A stretch of DNA of 64,000 bases. It comes from CAZRHR01 sp964578885 (lineage in GTDB: Bacteria > Bacteroidota > Bacteroidia > CAIKAF01). Positions 42,730-51,000 of the stretch are shown here, one piece after another; the stretch's first letter is position 1; every line of letters starts with the position of its first letter. Position numbers and translations under genes: made by a program. Below the pieces are notes generated by a model. The model worked only from the letters and a program-made list of their open reading frames with translations, was not told the DNA's origin and did no database searches. The DNA is taken from assembly GCA_964578885.1 (NCBI GenBank), contig CAZOEO010000012.1:1-64000 (forward strand), in the 5' to 3' direction.

Positions 42730-43025
42730 TGAGCACTGCAGAAAACGTGAATGCACGCGAGGAGAATTCTTCCGAAATCCGGTATTTAACTCCTCCCCCC
42801 ATTGAAGTGAAAAAAGCAAAGTATTGCCGCTTCAAAAAAACCGGGATTAAATACATCGACTATAAAGATCCCGATTATTTGCTGAAGCTTATCAATGAGC
42901 AAGGCAAAATCCTTCCACGCCGTATTACCGGAACTTCCGTGAAATATCAGCGTAGAGTGGCTCAAGCCGTAAAACGCGCTCGCCAAATGGCTTTGTTGCC
43001 TTATGTATCTGACCTTCTTAAATAA
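42726..43025 (+). CDS. rpsR: 30S ribosomal protein S18
   Basis: Binds S6 and the 16S central domain platform. The conserved core is present: KYCRFKKTGIKYIDYKDPDYLLKLINEQGKILPRRITG followed by KYQRRVAQAVKRAR in the usual order. It has a Bacteroidota-type N-terminal extension with Glu and Pro residues. Starts with tandem ATGs at 42726 and 42729; the first overlaps the rpsF stop. Confidence 0.95.
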   Translation: MMSTAENVNAREENSSEIRYLTPPPIEVKKAKYCRFKKTGIKYIDYKDPDYLLKLINEQGKILPRRITGTSVKYQRRVAQAVKRARQMALLPYVSDLLK

Positions 43026-43033
43026 TATCCGAT

Positions 43034-43480
43034 ATGCAAATCATTCTTAAACAAGACGTTGAACATCTCGGATACCGCAATGATGTGGTGAAGGTAAGAC
43101 CCGGTTATGCCAGAAATTACCTTATTCCTCAGGGAATGGCGATTCCTGCCACCGAGTCTAACTTGAAGGTTCATCAGGAAAACATGCGTCAGCAGTCCCA
43201 CAAGGCCGCTAAAATGTTGGAATCTGCTAAAGCTGCTGCTGCTAAATTGTCTACAACTACACTTCGTATTGGAGCGAAAGTAGGGGATAGCGGCAAAATC
43301 TTCGGTTCCATCAACACGGTGATGATTGCTGAAGCCCTTCGTTCTGCCGGTTTCGAAGTAGAGCGTAAAAACCTTCACATCAACGAAGAAAACATCCGTA
43401 CTGTAGGTACATATCAGGCTACCTTGGTATTACACAAAGAAGTGAAAGCAGAATTCACCTTTGAGGTGGTTGCTGAATAA
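43034..43480 (+). CDS. rplI: 50S ribosomal protein L9
   Basis: Elongated two-domain large-subunit protein. The N-terminal rRNA-binding domain (MQIILKQDVEHLGYRNDVVKVRPGYARNYLIP) is followed by the long connecting helix with alanine- and lysine-rich sequence, then the C-terminal domain (KVGDSGKIFGSINTVMIAEAL). 148 residues, complete. It starts 8 bp after rpsR and ends the operon before a terminator. Confidence 0.96.
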   Translation: MQIILKQDVEHLGYRNDVVKVRPGYARNYLIPQGMAIPATESNLKVHQENMRQQSHKAAKMLESAKAAAAKLSTTTLRIGAKVGDSGKIFGSINTVMIAEALRSAGFEVERKNLHINEENIRTVGTYQATLVLHKEVKAEFTFEVVAE

Positions 43481-43502
43481 ATCTTCTTTCTCAGTAAAAG
43501 AT

Positions 43503-43534
43503 ATCCCGTTTCAACAGAAGCGGGATTTTTTTTG
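43503..43534 (+). terminator. Rho-independent terminator of the ribosomal protein operon
   Basis: ATCCCGTTTC pairs with GAAGCGGGAT (one G-T wobble) around an AACA loop at 43503-43526, followed by eight T residues. It lies 22 bp after the rplI stop. Confidence 0.88.
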
Positions 43535-43590
43535 CCTTTTTCCCCGTGAATGCTGGGGATTTCTATTATTTTTATTGCAAATTCTTTTAT

Positions 43591-44496
43591 ATGTCCCAAT
43601 TTGGAGCACCGCCCATCCCCATGGAGGATGTTTATGCTTTGGAGAAGAGTGCCCCTGACCTGATTGTATATGCGGTTCCGGTCATGTTGTTTTTCACTTT
43701 ACTGGAATATGGCTTTTCTTTTTGGCAAAACCGCCGTTACTACGATAACCGTGAATTGGTTGGTTCTATTGGGGTTGGACTAGGTAATCTGGTGGTTTCC
43801 GGATTGCTGAAAACCGTCCTCATTTTCTTTGTGATTTGGTTGTATAACCAACTTCCCTGGCGCATGTCGCTCAATTGGTGGACATTTTTGCCATGCTATA
43901 TCTTCTACGATTTCTGCTCGTACTGGGCACATCGCATTTCCCATGAACAACGCTTTTGGTGGGCAACGCATGTGGCGCATCATTCCGGAGAATATTATAA
44001 TCTGGCGGTTTCATTTCGTTTAAGTTGGGTGCAACATCTCAAAATCTTGTTTATGTTGCCCTCGCTTTTGGTGGGATTTCACCCAATTATTTATTTCGTT
44101 ACCAATCAAATAGCGGTATTGTTCCAGTTTTGGGTGCACACGGAATATATTCGGAAACTACATCCGGCCATCGAATACATTTTTGCTACGCCCTCCAATC
44201 ACAGGGTTCATCATGGCAGTCAAGACCAATATTTGGATAAAAATTACGGCGCCACCTTTATTCTTTGGGATCGCCTATTTGGTACGTACCAGCCGGAAGA
44301 AGAACCTGTACGATACGGTTTAACCACTCCGATTACCCATAAAGCCAATCCATTTTACATCAATTTTCATGAGTATATGGACATGTGGAAAGATGTGAAA
44401 TCGGCCAAAAGCTGGCGGAAAAAGTTGTATTACATCTTTGGCTCTCCAGCCCAAATTGCCAAAGAAAAAGCCAAAGGGCAGCAAGTTCATGGGTGA
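43591..44496 (+). CDS. Fatty acid hydroxylase / sterol desaturase superfamily protein
   Basis: A 301-residue integral membrane di-iron enzyme. The His clusters are complete: HRISHE, HVAHHSGEYYN, and HRVHHGS, with a further NYGATFILWDRLFGTY that is family-typical. Three or four helices lie around the clusters (near 27-42, 66-90 and 155-180). Members hydroxylate or desaturate fatty acids, sterols or carotenoids; the substrate is not predictable here. ATG 43591 is chosen over 43546, which would start with a hydrophobic Tyr/Phe stretch overlapping the terminator tail region. Its stop overlaps murB by 8 bp. Confidence 0.88.
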   Translation: MSQFGAPPIPMEDVYALEKSAPDLIVYAVPVMLFFTLLEYGFSFWQNRRYYDNRELVGSIGVGLGNLVVSGLLKTVLIFFVIWLYNQLPWRMSLNWWTFLPCYIFYDFCSYWAHRISHEQRFWWATHVAHHSGEYYNLAVSFRLSWVQHLKILFMLPSLLVGFHPIIYFVTNQIAVLFQFWVHTEYIRKLHPAIEYIFATPSNHRVHHGSQDQYLDKNYGATFILWDRLFGTYQPEEEPVRYGLTTPITHKANPFYINFHEYMDMWKDVKSAKSWRKKLYYIFGSPAQIAKEKAKGQQVHG

Positions 44497-45517
44497 ATGG
44501 ATCACAGAGGCTTCCTTGAGGCCGTTTAATACGTTTGGTCTTGAAGTGAAAGCGAATGTTTTACTTCACTTGACGAATGCGGAAGATTTGGACATGGCTT
44601 TAGCCACATATATGCCCGAACAAACCTTGATTTTGGGCGGTGGTTCCAATGTTCTTTTTCTGGATGATTGGCGCGGCGCGGTATGGCTTGTGGGTTTTCA
44701 AGGAATTGAGGTGCTTCGCGAAAACGATCGGCAGGTATGGATTGAGGTTGGTGCCGGGGTGAATTGGCATCAATGGGTTCTGCACACCATTCAACATGGT
44801 TGGGGAGGATTGGAAAATTTATCCTTGATTCCCGGAAAAGTGGGAGCAGCTCCCATGCAAAATATTGGTGCTTATGGTGTTGAGGTGGGTGAGCGTATCG
44901 CCCGGGTAGATTGTGTAGAATTACAAACAGGGAAAAGAATCACTTTTCAAGGAGCTGATTGCGGGTTTGGTTATCGGACTTCTTTTTTCAAAACCGATTG
45001 GAAGAATCGTTACCTCATCCTGTCGGTTACTTTTGTTCTGGATAAATTCCCGGTGGTACATACTGGCTATGGTGCTATACAGGACGCTTTACGTGCTTCG
45101 GGGGTAGATCCACAGGCGGCGAACATTCGTCAGGTTTCGGACGCCATTATTGCCATTCGCCAATCGAAACTTCCTGATCCCTGGGTGATAGGTAATGCGG
45201 GTTCATTTTTTAAAAATCCGATGGTGCCTGAACGCCAGGCGGCAGCCCTGAAGGAAAAATTTCCCGACATGGTTCAGTATCCAGAATCACCAGGTTCGAC
45301 CAAACTGGCGGCCGGCTGGCTGATTGAAAAAGCCGGTTGGAAAGGTTTTCGGAAGGGCGATGCAGGAGTACATGCCCAACAGGCACTTGTTCTCGTGAAT
45401 CATGGAAATGCTACAGGTAGAGAAATTTATGATTTGTCTTGCGACATTCAGACTAGCGTTTTCAACCAATTTGGAGTCGAATTGGAACGGGAAGTGAACA
45501 TCGTCGGTCGGGTCTGA
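44489..45517 (+). CDS. murB: UDP-N-acetylenolpyruvoylglucosamine reductase
   Basis: Reduces the enolpyruvyl group to lactyl in UDP-MurNAc synthesis, using FAD and NADPH in the cytoplasm. Family motifs: FNTFGLEVKA near the N-terminus, LILGGGSNVLF (FAD-binding), SLIPGKVGAAPMQNIGAYG, the catalytic Ser in NAGSFFKNP, and a C-terminal Glu region (LEREVNIVG). 342 residues with the type I length. Start ATG 44489 overlaps the hydroxylase gene end, implying coupled expression. A murB outside the dcw cluster is common in Bacteroidota. Confidence 0.95.
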   Translation: MGEWITEASLRPFNTFGLEVKANVLLHLTNAEDLDMALATYMPEQTLILGGGSNVLFLDDWRGAVWLVGFQGIEVLRENDRQVWIEVGAGVNWHQWVLHTIQHGWGGLENLSLIPGKVGAAPMQNIGAYGVEVGERIARVDCVELQTGKRITFQGADCGFGYRTSFFKTDWKNRYLILSVTFVLDKFPVVHTGYGAIQDALRASGVDPQAANIRQVSDAIIAIRQSKLPDPWVIGNAGSFFKNPMVPERQAAALKEKFPDMVQYPESPGSTKLAAGWLIEKAGWKGFRKGDAGVHAQQALVLVNHGNATGREIYDLSCDIQTSVFNQFGVELEREVNIVGRV

Positions 45518-45576
45518 GCATCCTGGCGGAAAACTTCTTCATGAGGGGCGCCCGATGCATTCCTTTTTCCCGAAAC

Positions 45577-46029
45577 TTATTTTTGAAGGATGGATATGAC
45601 CATGAGCGCCACGCGCAGGGTGAGTAGACATACTACGGCCCAATGCCATTGAATCAATGGTGTGAGCGTGTTATTGTGTTCGGTTCGATTTAATTTGGTC
45701 CAAAGTGGTTTTATCATCACAAATTGCACCGCTTTGGTGGCCAGTAAAATGAAAAAGGCTACGCCATGTAAAAGAAAAAATCGGGTTTGTGCATCGTTGC
45801 TGGTGTGCAAAGCGGCCGTAATCACGATCATGAAGGAACTCATAAGTTCAAAGCTACCTACCGGAAACTGCAATAATGCATTTTTTCGTTGCAGGCGTTC
45901 TAAATATGTGGATTGTTGGTCACCAGATACCCAAGCCATCATGGGAACGGTAACGATAGCTTTTTGCCAGGCCCAAGCCATCATACACAAGGCCACTAGC
46001 AGATTTAAAATGAGGACCGTACTTAACAT
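45577..46029 (-). CDS. Small four-helix membrane protein of unknown function
   Basis: A 150-residue protein with four hydrophobic helices (about 3-22, 58-78, 82-105 and 128-147). Between helices 1 and 2 is a charged segment (GDQQSTYLERLQRKNALLQFP). Not recognised. ATG 46029 is preferred; the longer form starts at TTG 46050. It is divergent from the DUF4159 gene and convergent with murB. Confidence 0.65.
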   Translation of the reverse strand: MLSTVLILNLLVALCMMAWAWQKAIVTVPMMAWVSGDQQSTYLERLQRKNALLQFPVGSFELMSSFMIVITAALHTSNDAQTRFFLLHGVAFFILLATKAVQFVMIKPLWTKLNRTEHNNTLTPLIQWHWAVVCLLTLRVALMVISILQK

Positions 46030-46123
46030 GTCTTTTTTGTGAATGAACAAAAGTAATCCTTAAAGGTTGCAAATCCGTCTTTTTCCCCCTGACCGATTAA
46101 AAGGAACTTTGTACCTTCACCCA

Positions 46124-46780
46124 ATGAAACCTTATTGGCTGAGTGCATTGGTTTTTTTTCTGGCCGGAATTGGCTGGGCCCAACCGCTTAAAATCGGGGT
46201 TTTGAAATACCGTGGCGGTGGCGATTGGTATGCGAATCCTACCAGTCTTCCTAATCTGATTCGCTATGTGAATGCCCAAACCGGCATGGGCCTCGACCCG
46301 AAGCCGGGCACCGTGGAACCATCTTCCAAAGATTTGTGGCAGTACGCGTTTGTGCACATGACCGGTCATGGAAACGTATTATTTTCTGCGGACGAAGTCC
46401 AAAACCTCCGTCAGTGGATGTTGGCCGGTGGTTTTTTGCATGTGGATGACAATTATGGCATGGATCCTTTTATCCGTCGAGAAATTAAGAAACTCTTTCC
46501 GGATGCGCCCCTGACGCTTTTACCTGCGTCGCACGCCCTGTTTAAAAAACCTTTTTCCTTTCCTCAGGGTTTGCCCAAAATTCACGAACACGATAATCAG
46601 CCGCCCCAGGCGTTTGGTGTTTTTGTGGATGGCCGAATGGTGTTACTATACACGTATGAAAGCGATTTGGGAAATGGTTGGGAAGATGCTTCTGTTCACG
46701 GAGATTCAGAGGAAACCCGCACCAAAGCCTTGAAAATGGGGGTGAATTTACTTACCTATGTTTTTAATGGAGAGCGATAA
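46124..46780 (+). CDS. DUF4159 domain exported protein
   Basis: A 218-residue protein with a signal peptide (LSALVFFLAGIGWAQ) and a DUF4159 fold: LKIGVLKYRGGGDWYANPTSLPNL at the mature N-terminus, FVHMTGHGNVLFSADEVQNLRQWMLAGGFLHVDD in the middle, then MDPFIRREIKKLFP and WEDASVHGDSEE. The family resembles the glutamine-amidotransferase-like/ThuA class but has no known reaction. In many Bacteroidota it occurs near moxR/bat genes; here it lies upstream of lepB with a gap of 62 bp. Confidence 0.88.
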   Translation: MKPYWLSALVFFLAGIGWAQPLKIGVLKYRGGGDWYANPTSLPNLIRYVNAQTGMGLDPKPGTVEPSSKDLWQYAFVHMTGHGNVLFSADEVQNLRQWMLAGGFLHVDDNYGMDPFIRREIKKLFPDAPLTLLPASHALFKKPFSFPQGLPKIHEHDNQPPQAFGVFVDGRMVLLYTYESDLGNGWEDASVHGDSEETRTKALKMGVNLLTYVFNGER

Positions 46781-46842
46781 TGGCATTGCTCCCTTTTTTC
46801 CCTGAAAAAACCTTTAGTTTTGTTCCTTAACAAGCCGCTGCT

Positions 46843-48423
46843 ATGATTTTTATTCTTGTTTTTGTTCTCACTCTTCTTCCTGTTCATTATGCCTTATCGC
46901 TATTTTTTGCGAAAGCTGGAAAACCCGGATGGCAGGCTTGGGTTCCCGTGTGGAATTACCTTATTTTCTTGAAGTTGGCGGGCCGTCCATGGTATTGGGT
47001 GCTTGGTTTGCTCATGCCCGGTTTGAATTTGATTGTATTTTTTGCCATGGTGGTGGCTTTTCTGCGTGCGCAGGGAATTCATGACGGGAAGTCGTGGTTT
47101 CGGTATGGCATCACATATCCGTATGCTTTGGTGCAATTGGCCAGAGACCCGAATCGCCCTTACATTCCCAAAAAAGACCAGCCCGTTCTGGAGAAAAGTG
47201 TACCGCGCGAATGGATTGAAGCCATAATGTTTGCTTTTGTAGTGGCGCAAGGTGTGAAAACCTATATTGGAGAACCCTTCCATATTCCGACGTCCTCCAT
47301 GGAAGATCAGCTTTTGGTGGGCGACATGGTGGTGGTATCGAAAATCAATTATGGTGCACGAGTGCCCATGACGCCTCTTTCCGTGCCGCTATTGCACAAC
47401 ACTTTACCCTTTTCTACCATTCCCTCTTACCTTTCCTGGTGGAAAGGACCGGAATGGCGTTTACCTGGTTTAGGTGAATTGGAACGAAATGATATTGTGG
47501 TATTTAGTTTTCCTGTAAATGACTCCATGGTCGTTGATCCATTTTTCAAGGCCCATTCCTATTACGATCAATTGTATAACGAGGCGGCCCGGATTGCCAT
47601 TCAGGAACAGCTGAAGGACATGAACAATCTTACGCCGGAGCAGTGGCAAGGTTTGGTGGATCAGGCGAGAACCCGTTATTTGAAAAAATACGATTTGCGT
47701 GCAGTGCCGGTAGACAAACGCGAAAACTTCATCAAGCGCTGTGTAGCGGTAGCCGGAGATACCCTGGAAATTCGCAACGGTATGGTGCATATTGATGGAA
47801 AATTAGGTCAACAGCCTGAACGTTTGGTGTATACGCATCGCGTGTATTACAAGCCTTCTAAAACATTGCGGAAATCGGATGCCATAGATCAAGGCATTTC
47901 TTTAGAAGACATGGCAGAAGGCATGGAAAATATTCGTATGACGCTTGGACAGGCGGATTGGTTGCGGAATTTATCCATTGTGGATTCCGTGGTGCGCATT
48001 GAAGATAAACTTGGCGGAAGTGGCAAGTTTTTTGGGTTTATCTGGCCCAATGATCCTCGTTTTAAATGGTCAATGGATAATTTTGGTCCCGTTTGGATTC
48101 CCCGAAAAGGGACCACCATTTCACTCAACGATTCCATTTTGGCGCTTTATGAGCGTTGCATCACCGTGTATGAAGGACACCAATTGGAGAAAAAGAATGG
48201 AAAATACCTGATAGACGGGCAGGAAACCCAGCAATATACCTTTCGCCGAAATTATTATTTTATGATGGGCGACAACCGTCATGGGTCATTGGACAGCCGT
48301 TTTTGGGGTTTGGTGCCGGATGATCATATTGTGGGAACGTCCTTTATTGTTCTGGGATCATTGAATCCAGACAAGTCCGGATTGTCCAAGATTCGTAATC
48401 GTTTCTTTTATTTCCCGGAATAA
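46843..48423 (+). CDS. lepB: Signal peptidase I with N-terminal membrane extension
   Basis: Cleaves signal peptides at the outer face of the inner membrane. The catalytic Ser is S152 in PTSSMEDQLLVGD and the Lys is K298 in FIKRCVAVAGD; the C-terminal GDNRHGSLDSRFWG box is intact. At 526 residues it is much longer than the E. coli enzyme. The first 110 residues form an extra membrane module with three hydrophobic segments (DUF5684-like) and there are large insertions between the Ser and Lys boxes (about 170-290) and before the last box. Such long enzymes are usual in Bacteroidota. It abuts the WbqC-like gene (stop and start adjacent). Confidence 0.95.
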   Translation: MIFILVFVLTLLPVHYALSLFFAKAGKPGWQAWVPVWNYLIFLKLAGRPWYWVLGLLMPGLNLIVFFAMVVAFLRAQGIHDGKSWFRYGITYPYALVQLARDPNRPYIPKKDQPVLEKSVPREWIEAIMFAFVVAQGVKTYIGEPFHIPTSSMEDQLLVGDMVVVSKINYGARVPMTPLSVPLLHNTLPFSTIPSYLSWWKGPEWRLPGLGELERNDIVVFSFPVNDSMVVDPFFKAHSYYDQLYNEAARIAIQEQLKDMNNLTPEQWQGLVDQARTRYLKKYDLRAVPVDKRENFIKRCVAVAGDTLEIRNGMVHIDGKLGQQPERLVYTHRVYYKPSKTLRKSDAIDQGISLEDMAEGMENIRMTLGQADWLRNLSIVDSVVRIEDKLGGSGKFFGFIWPNDPRFKWSMDNFGPVWIPRKGTTISLNDSILALYERCITVYEGHQLEKKNGKYLIDGQETQQYTFRRNYYFMMGDNRHGSLDSRFWGLVPDDHIVGTSFIVLGSLNPDKSGLSKIRNRFFYFPE

Positions 48424-49017
48424 ATGCAGACTGGCGTACAATTGGCGCCGTGGTGTGTCCCACCTATGGGTTGGTGGCATTGCGCCAGGCGCGCGTCTTC
48501 CATTTGGATAGATGTCCAACAACCTAAAGTAAAGGCCTTGCCGGTGAACCGAACGGTCATCTTCGGTCCGAATGGCCCACATTTTCTCAGCGTTCCACTT
48601 GTAGGCGGGCGAAACAGCGGTGTTCCATTTGATGCATTACGTATAGATGATCGAACCGCCTGGCAACGCCAATGGCTGGGTGCGCTTCGGGCGGCCTACG
48701 GAAAATCTCCGTATTTCGGATTGTTTTTTCCTGAGTTTTCAGATATTCTGGCAGAATCGCATTCCCAGTTTTCCGCCCTTTCTTTGGACATACGGAATTG
48801 GATGCAGCACCGATTTTTTCTCACGGATTTGTCGTTTTCCCTGGGTCCAGAATCTAATTTTACCGACGAACGGCGGCAGGATTGGGAAAAGGTCGCGGTG
48901 CCATTTCAGACGCCTGAAACCCCGTTTTTTTCCCGAACCAATACGGATGTTCTACCCGGACCATGGGAGTGGCTGTTTTACCAGCCAGAGGTTTGGTTGG
49001 AAGCAGATGGAGACTAA
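48424..49017 (+). CDS. WbqC-like family protein
   Basis: A 197-residue soluble protein resembling the WbqC family (PF08889), sometimes in polysaccharide loci but without a proven reaction. Seen are the opening QLAPWCVPPMGWW, an inserted VDVQ-like strand (SIWIDVQQPKVKALPVNRTVI), then AWQRQWLGALRAAYGKSPYF and a FFPEFSDIL helix. It starts immediately after the lepB stop, so it is co-transcribed with it. Opposes the AlbA-domain gene, with 18 bp between ends. Confidence 0.75.
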   Translation: MQTGVQLAPWCVPPMGWWHCARRASSIWIDVQQPKVKALPVNRTVIFGPNGPHFLSVPLVGGRNSGVPFDALRIDDRTAWQRQWLGALRAAYGKSPYFGLFFPEFSDILAESHSQFSALSLDIRNWMQHRFFLTDLSFSLGPESNFTDERRQDWEKVAVPFQTPETPFFSRTNTDVLPGPWEWLFYQPEVWLEADGD

Positions 49018-49035
49018 GATTTCGTTTTAAACGAC

Positions 49036-49686
49036 TTATTCCTCATTTTCCCCTTCCGGTTCCCTTAGCAATCCATACGCAATACCTAAACTGCTGTGCA
49101 ACGGCTCAATGACTTCCCACAACAAGAGTCGAACCAATAAAGCCACGCCTTGTTTCCACGGCATATCCACCTGTGCAACTAGATTTTTCGGCGACATGGG
49201 ACTTTGATCCCGCAAAACATGTATGACTTCCCATTCTTTGGAGGTGAGTTTCAAAGCCAAGCCGTGGTTTTTCCCGATTTGCCTCCAGTATTGCATCATG
49301 ATGGTGTCGGCCAGAACGTCATGGTCTGCAATGCGTACGTAGGCTCGCCATTGTCCATCTTGTTCTTTGACTTTATGTGGCTTTTCAGTCGCCTGTGGAA
49401 TGACTACCTCCAGAATGTGCATCCCATCTTCTACATGGACTTGCAGGGCATACGGAACAGGCGGTTGGCAGAAATGTTTGGCGGCTGTTCCAATCATGTA
49501 CATTTCCTCGTCTGAATGTACGCCTGCCATTTTTCCATTATCCTTTACGCCAATAAGGAGTCTACCTCCATCCCGATTTGCAAAGGCCACCAGTGTACGT
49601 GCAATTTTTCGCACATCATTGATTCGATATTTGAAATCCTGGGTTTGGTGCTCGCCTTCCTTAATCCAATGCTTTATCTTGCTCAT
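49036..49686 (-). CDS. Schlafen/AlbA_2-domain protein
   Basis: A 216-residue protein with an N-terminal AlbA_2 (divergent AAA-4/Schlafen-type) nucleic-acid-binding domain: EHQTQDFKYRI, then the strand-helix KIARTLVAFANRDGGRLLIGVKDNG, GVHSDEEMYMI and the YVRIADHDV segment. The last 70 residues (TSKEWEVIHVLRDQSPMSPKNL) resemble a winged helix. Family members bind nucleic acids or regulate transcription; function here is unknown. The gene overlaps the YkgJ-like gene by 26 bp. Confidence 0.8.
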   Translation of the reverse strand: MSKIKHWIKEGEHQTQDFKYRINDVRKIARTLVAFANRDGGRLLIGVKDNGKMAGVHSDEEMYMIGTAAKHFCQPPVPYALQVHVEDGMHILEVVIPQATEKPHKVKEQDGQWRAYVRIADHDVLADTIMMQYWRQIGKNHGLALKLTSKEWEVIHVLRDQSPMSPKNLVAQVDMPWKQGVALLVRLLLWEVIEPLHSSLGIAYGLLREPEGENEE

Positions 49687-50215
49687 GTAATTCCTTTTGA
49701 GGCGAATAGCCTAATGCTTCCATGAGTTTTTCAGTCACAGAAAATACAATAGGACATAACCGATAATGGGCATGAAGGTTTAGGCGAAACCGAAATCCGG
49801 CATGGTCTAAATGGGGGTAACCTGCGCAGGTGCCCGGCCTGTCTTCATAAATGGTGCAAGCCGTATTCGATAAAAAAATACATGGTTTACGATGAAAATA
49901 ATATCCTTCACCTTGCTGAATGGGGGTGAGGTAGGCCTGGATAAAAGCCTCAGGCGACATGTTTTTATGCTGGGCAATGCGCTGAACTTCTTCTTTTCTG
50001 AGTTCTGGTTCTAGCTTTTTGCAGCATTGGGCACAATCTAAACATTGAATTTGCGGGGCAATTTGGGCAGAAAGCTCCTTTACCCGTGCATCAATGGCTG
50101 ATGAAGGATATTGGCGTAAAAATTTCCTGAAAAGTTGGGGCTCTTGCGTACGATTTTCTAATGCCAAAGCGAGACTTTCGGGGTCATGCGCAGGTAAAGT
50201 TGCCTTTGGTTCCAT
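49661..50215 (-). CDS. YkgJ-family cysteine cluster protein
   Basis: A 184-residue protein with the Cys pattern of the zinc/iron-chelating CxxCxxCC family (PF03692): CLDCAQCCKKLEPEL near 63, then CIFLSNTACTIYEDRPGTCAGYP around 115-138. The cluster probably binds Fe-S or zinc. Reaction unknown. Located between cmk and the AlbA-domain gene on one transcript (20 bp after cmk). Confidence 0.88.
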   Translation of the reverse strand: MEPKATLPAHDPESLALALENRTQEPQLFRKFLRQYPSSAIDARVKELSAQIAPQIQCLDCAQCCKKLEPELRKEEVQRIAQHKNMSPEAFIQAYLTPIQQGEGYYFHRKPCIFLSNTACTIYEDRPGTCAGYPHLDHAGFRFRLNLHAHYRLCPIVFSVTEKLMEALGYSPQKELHEQDKALD

Positions 50216-50235
50216 GGGAAGAAAGGCGTAAAATG

Positions 50236-50955
50236 TTAATCTTGTAGCTTAAGGGTAAGCCTTTGGACTTCAGCCATCACAAAGGCCAGCTGGGCTTCTT
50301 GATCCATGTGGGAGTTGTCCAGCACAATGGCATCGTCTGCTTTTTTCAATGGATCCTCCGCGCGATGCACATCTTCATAATCTCGGTTCGACTGCCTTTG
50401 GCGCACTTCTTCCAAGGTAATGGGTTGGTTTTTGGCTTTTAATTCTAAAAAGCGTCTTTGGGCACGAACTTCCGGGTCGGCGGTCATGAAGATTTTAAGT
50501 TCAGCGTCCGGCATCACCACAGTACCAATGTCTCGTCCGTCCATGATTACACCGCGTCTGGAGGCAATTTTCTTTTGCAGCACTTGTAGTTTATCCCGAA
50601 CAATGCGGAATTTACTCACTTTGGAGGCCAATTCGGCAATATCCATATTTCGGATGTCCTGCTCAACGGCTACACCATTTAAAAAGACTTCACTTTGTCT
50701 GGTCTCCGGATTTACATGGAAATCGACTTCAAGCTCTGGCAAACGGGCGCGAATAGCTTCTTTGTCGGGTTCTCCATGTTCCATCAGATTTTCGCGAACC
50801 GCGAACAAGGCAATCGCACGATACATGGCGCCGGTATCGATATAATTGTAGCGCAATTTCCTCGCCAAAGCTTTGGCAAGGGTACTTTTCCCACAAGAGG
50901 AAAACCCATCAATGGCGATATTAATGCGGGGCTGCAAACCTTTAGTTTCTAACAA
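50236..50955 (-). CDS. cmk: Cytidylate kinase
   Basis: Phosphorylates CMP and dCMP with ATP. The P-loop is GFSSCGKST at about 17-25; YIDTGAMYRAIALFA and VIMDGRDIGTVVMPDAELKIF are the CMP-binding hallmarks, and RQSNRDYEDVHRAEDPLKKADDAIVLDNS is the lid/C-terminal region. No ATG occurs before the P-loop strand: translation probably begins at TTG 50955 or at a second TTG (residue 7). The start abuts the terminator-like hairpin after the isocitrate dehydrogenase gene, so initiation and expression here look unusual. Confidence 0.93.
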   Translation of the reverse strand: MLETKGLQPRINIAIDGFSSCGKSTLAKALARKLRYNYIDTGAMYRAIALFAVRENLMEHGEPDKEAIRARLPELEVDFHVNPETRQSEVFLNGVAVEQDIRNMDIAELASKVSKFRIVRDKLQVLQKKIASRRGVIMDGRDIGTVVMPDAELKIFMTADPEVRAQRRFLELKAKNQPITLEEVRQRQSNRDYEDVHRAEDPLKKADDAIVLDNSHMDQEAQLAFVMAEVQRLTLKLQD

Positions 50956-50999
50956 AATTAAAGAAAAAGCCCGAGGTAAAAAGGCCCGGGCTTTATTTT
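50956..50999 (-). terminator. Terminator-like hairpin between icd and cmk
   Basis: AAAGCCCG (50966-50973) pairs exactly with CGGGCTTT (50987-50994). On the minus strand it follows the isocitrate dehydrogenase stop codon by 7 bp and leads into TTTCTTTAATTTT, directly before the first possible cmk start codon at 50955. Confidence 0.75.
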
Positions 51000-51000
51000 A

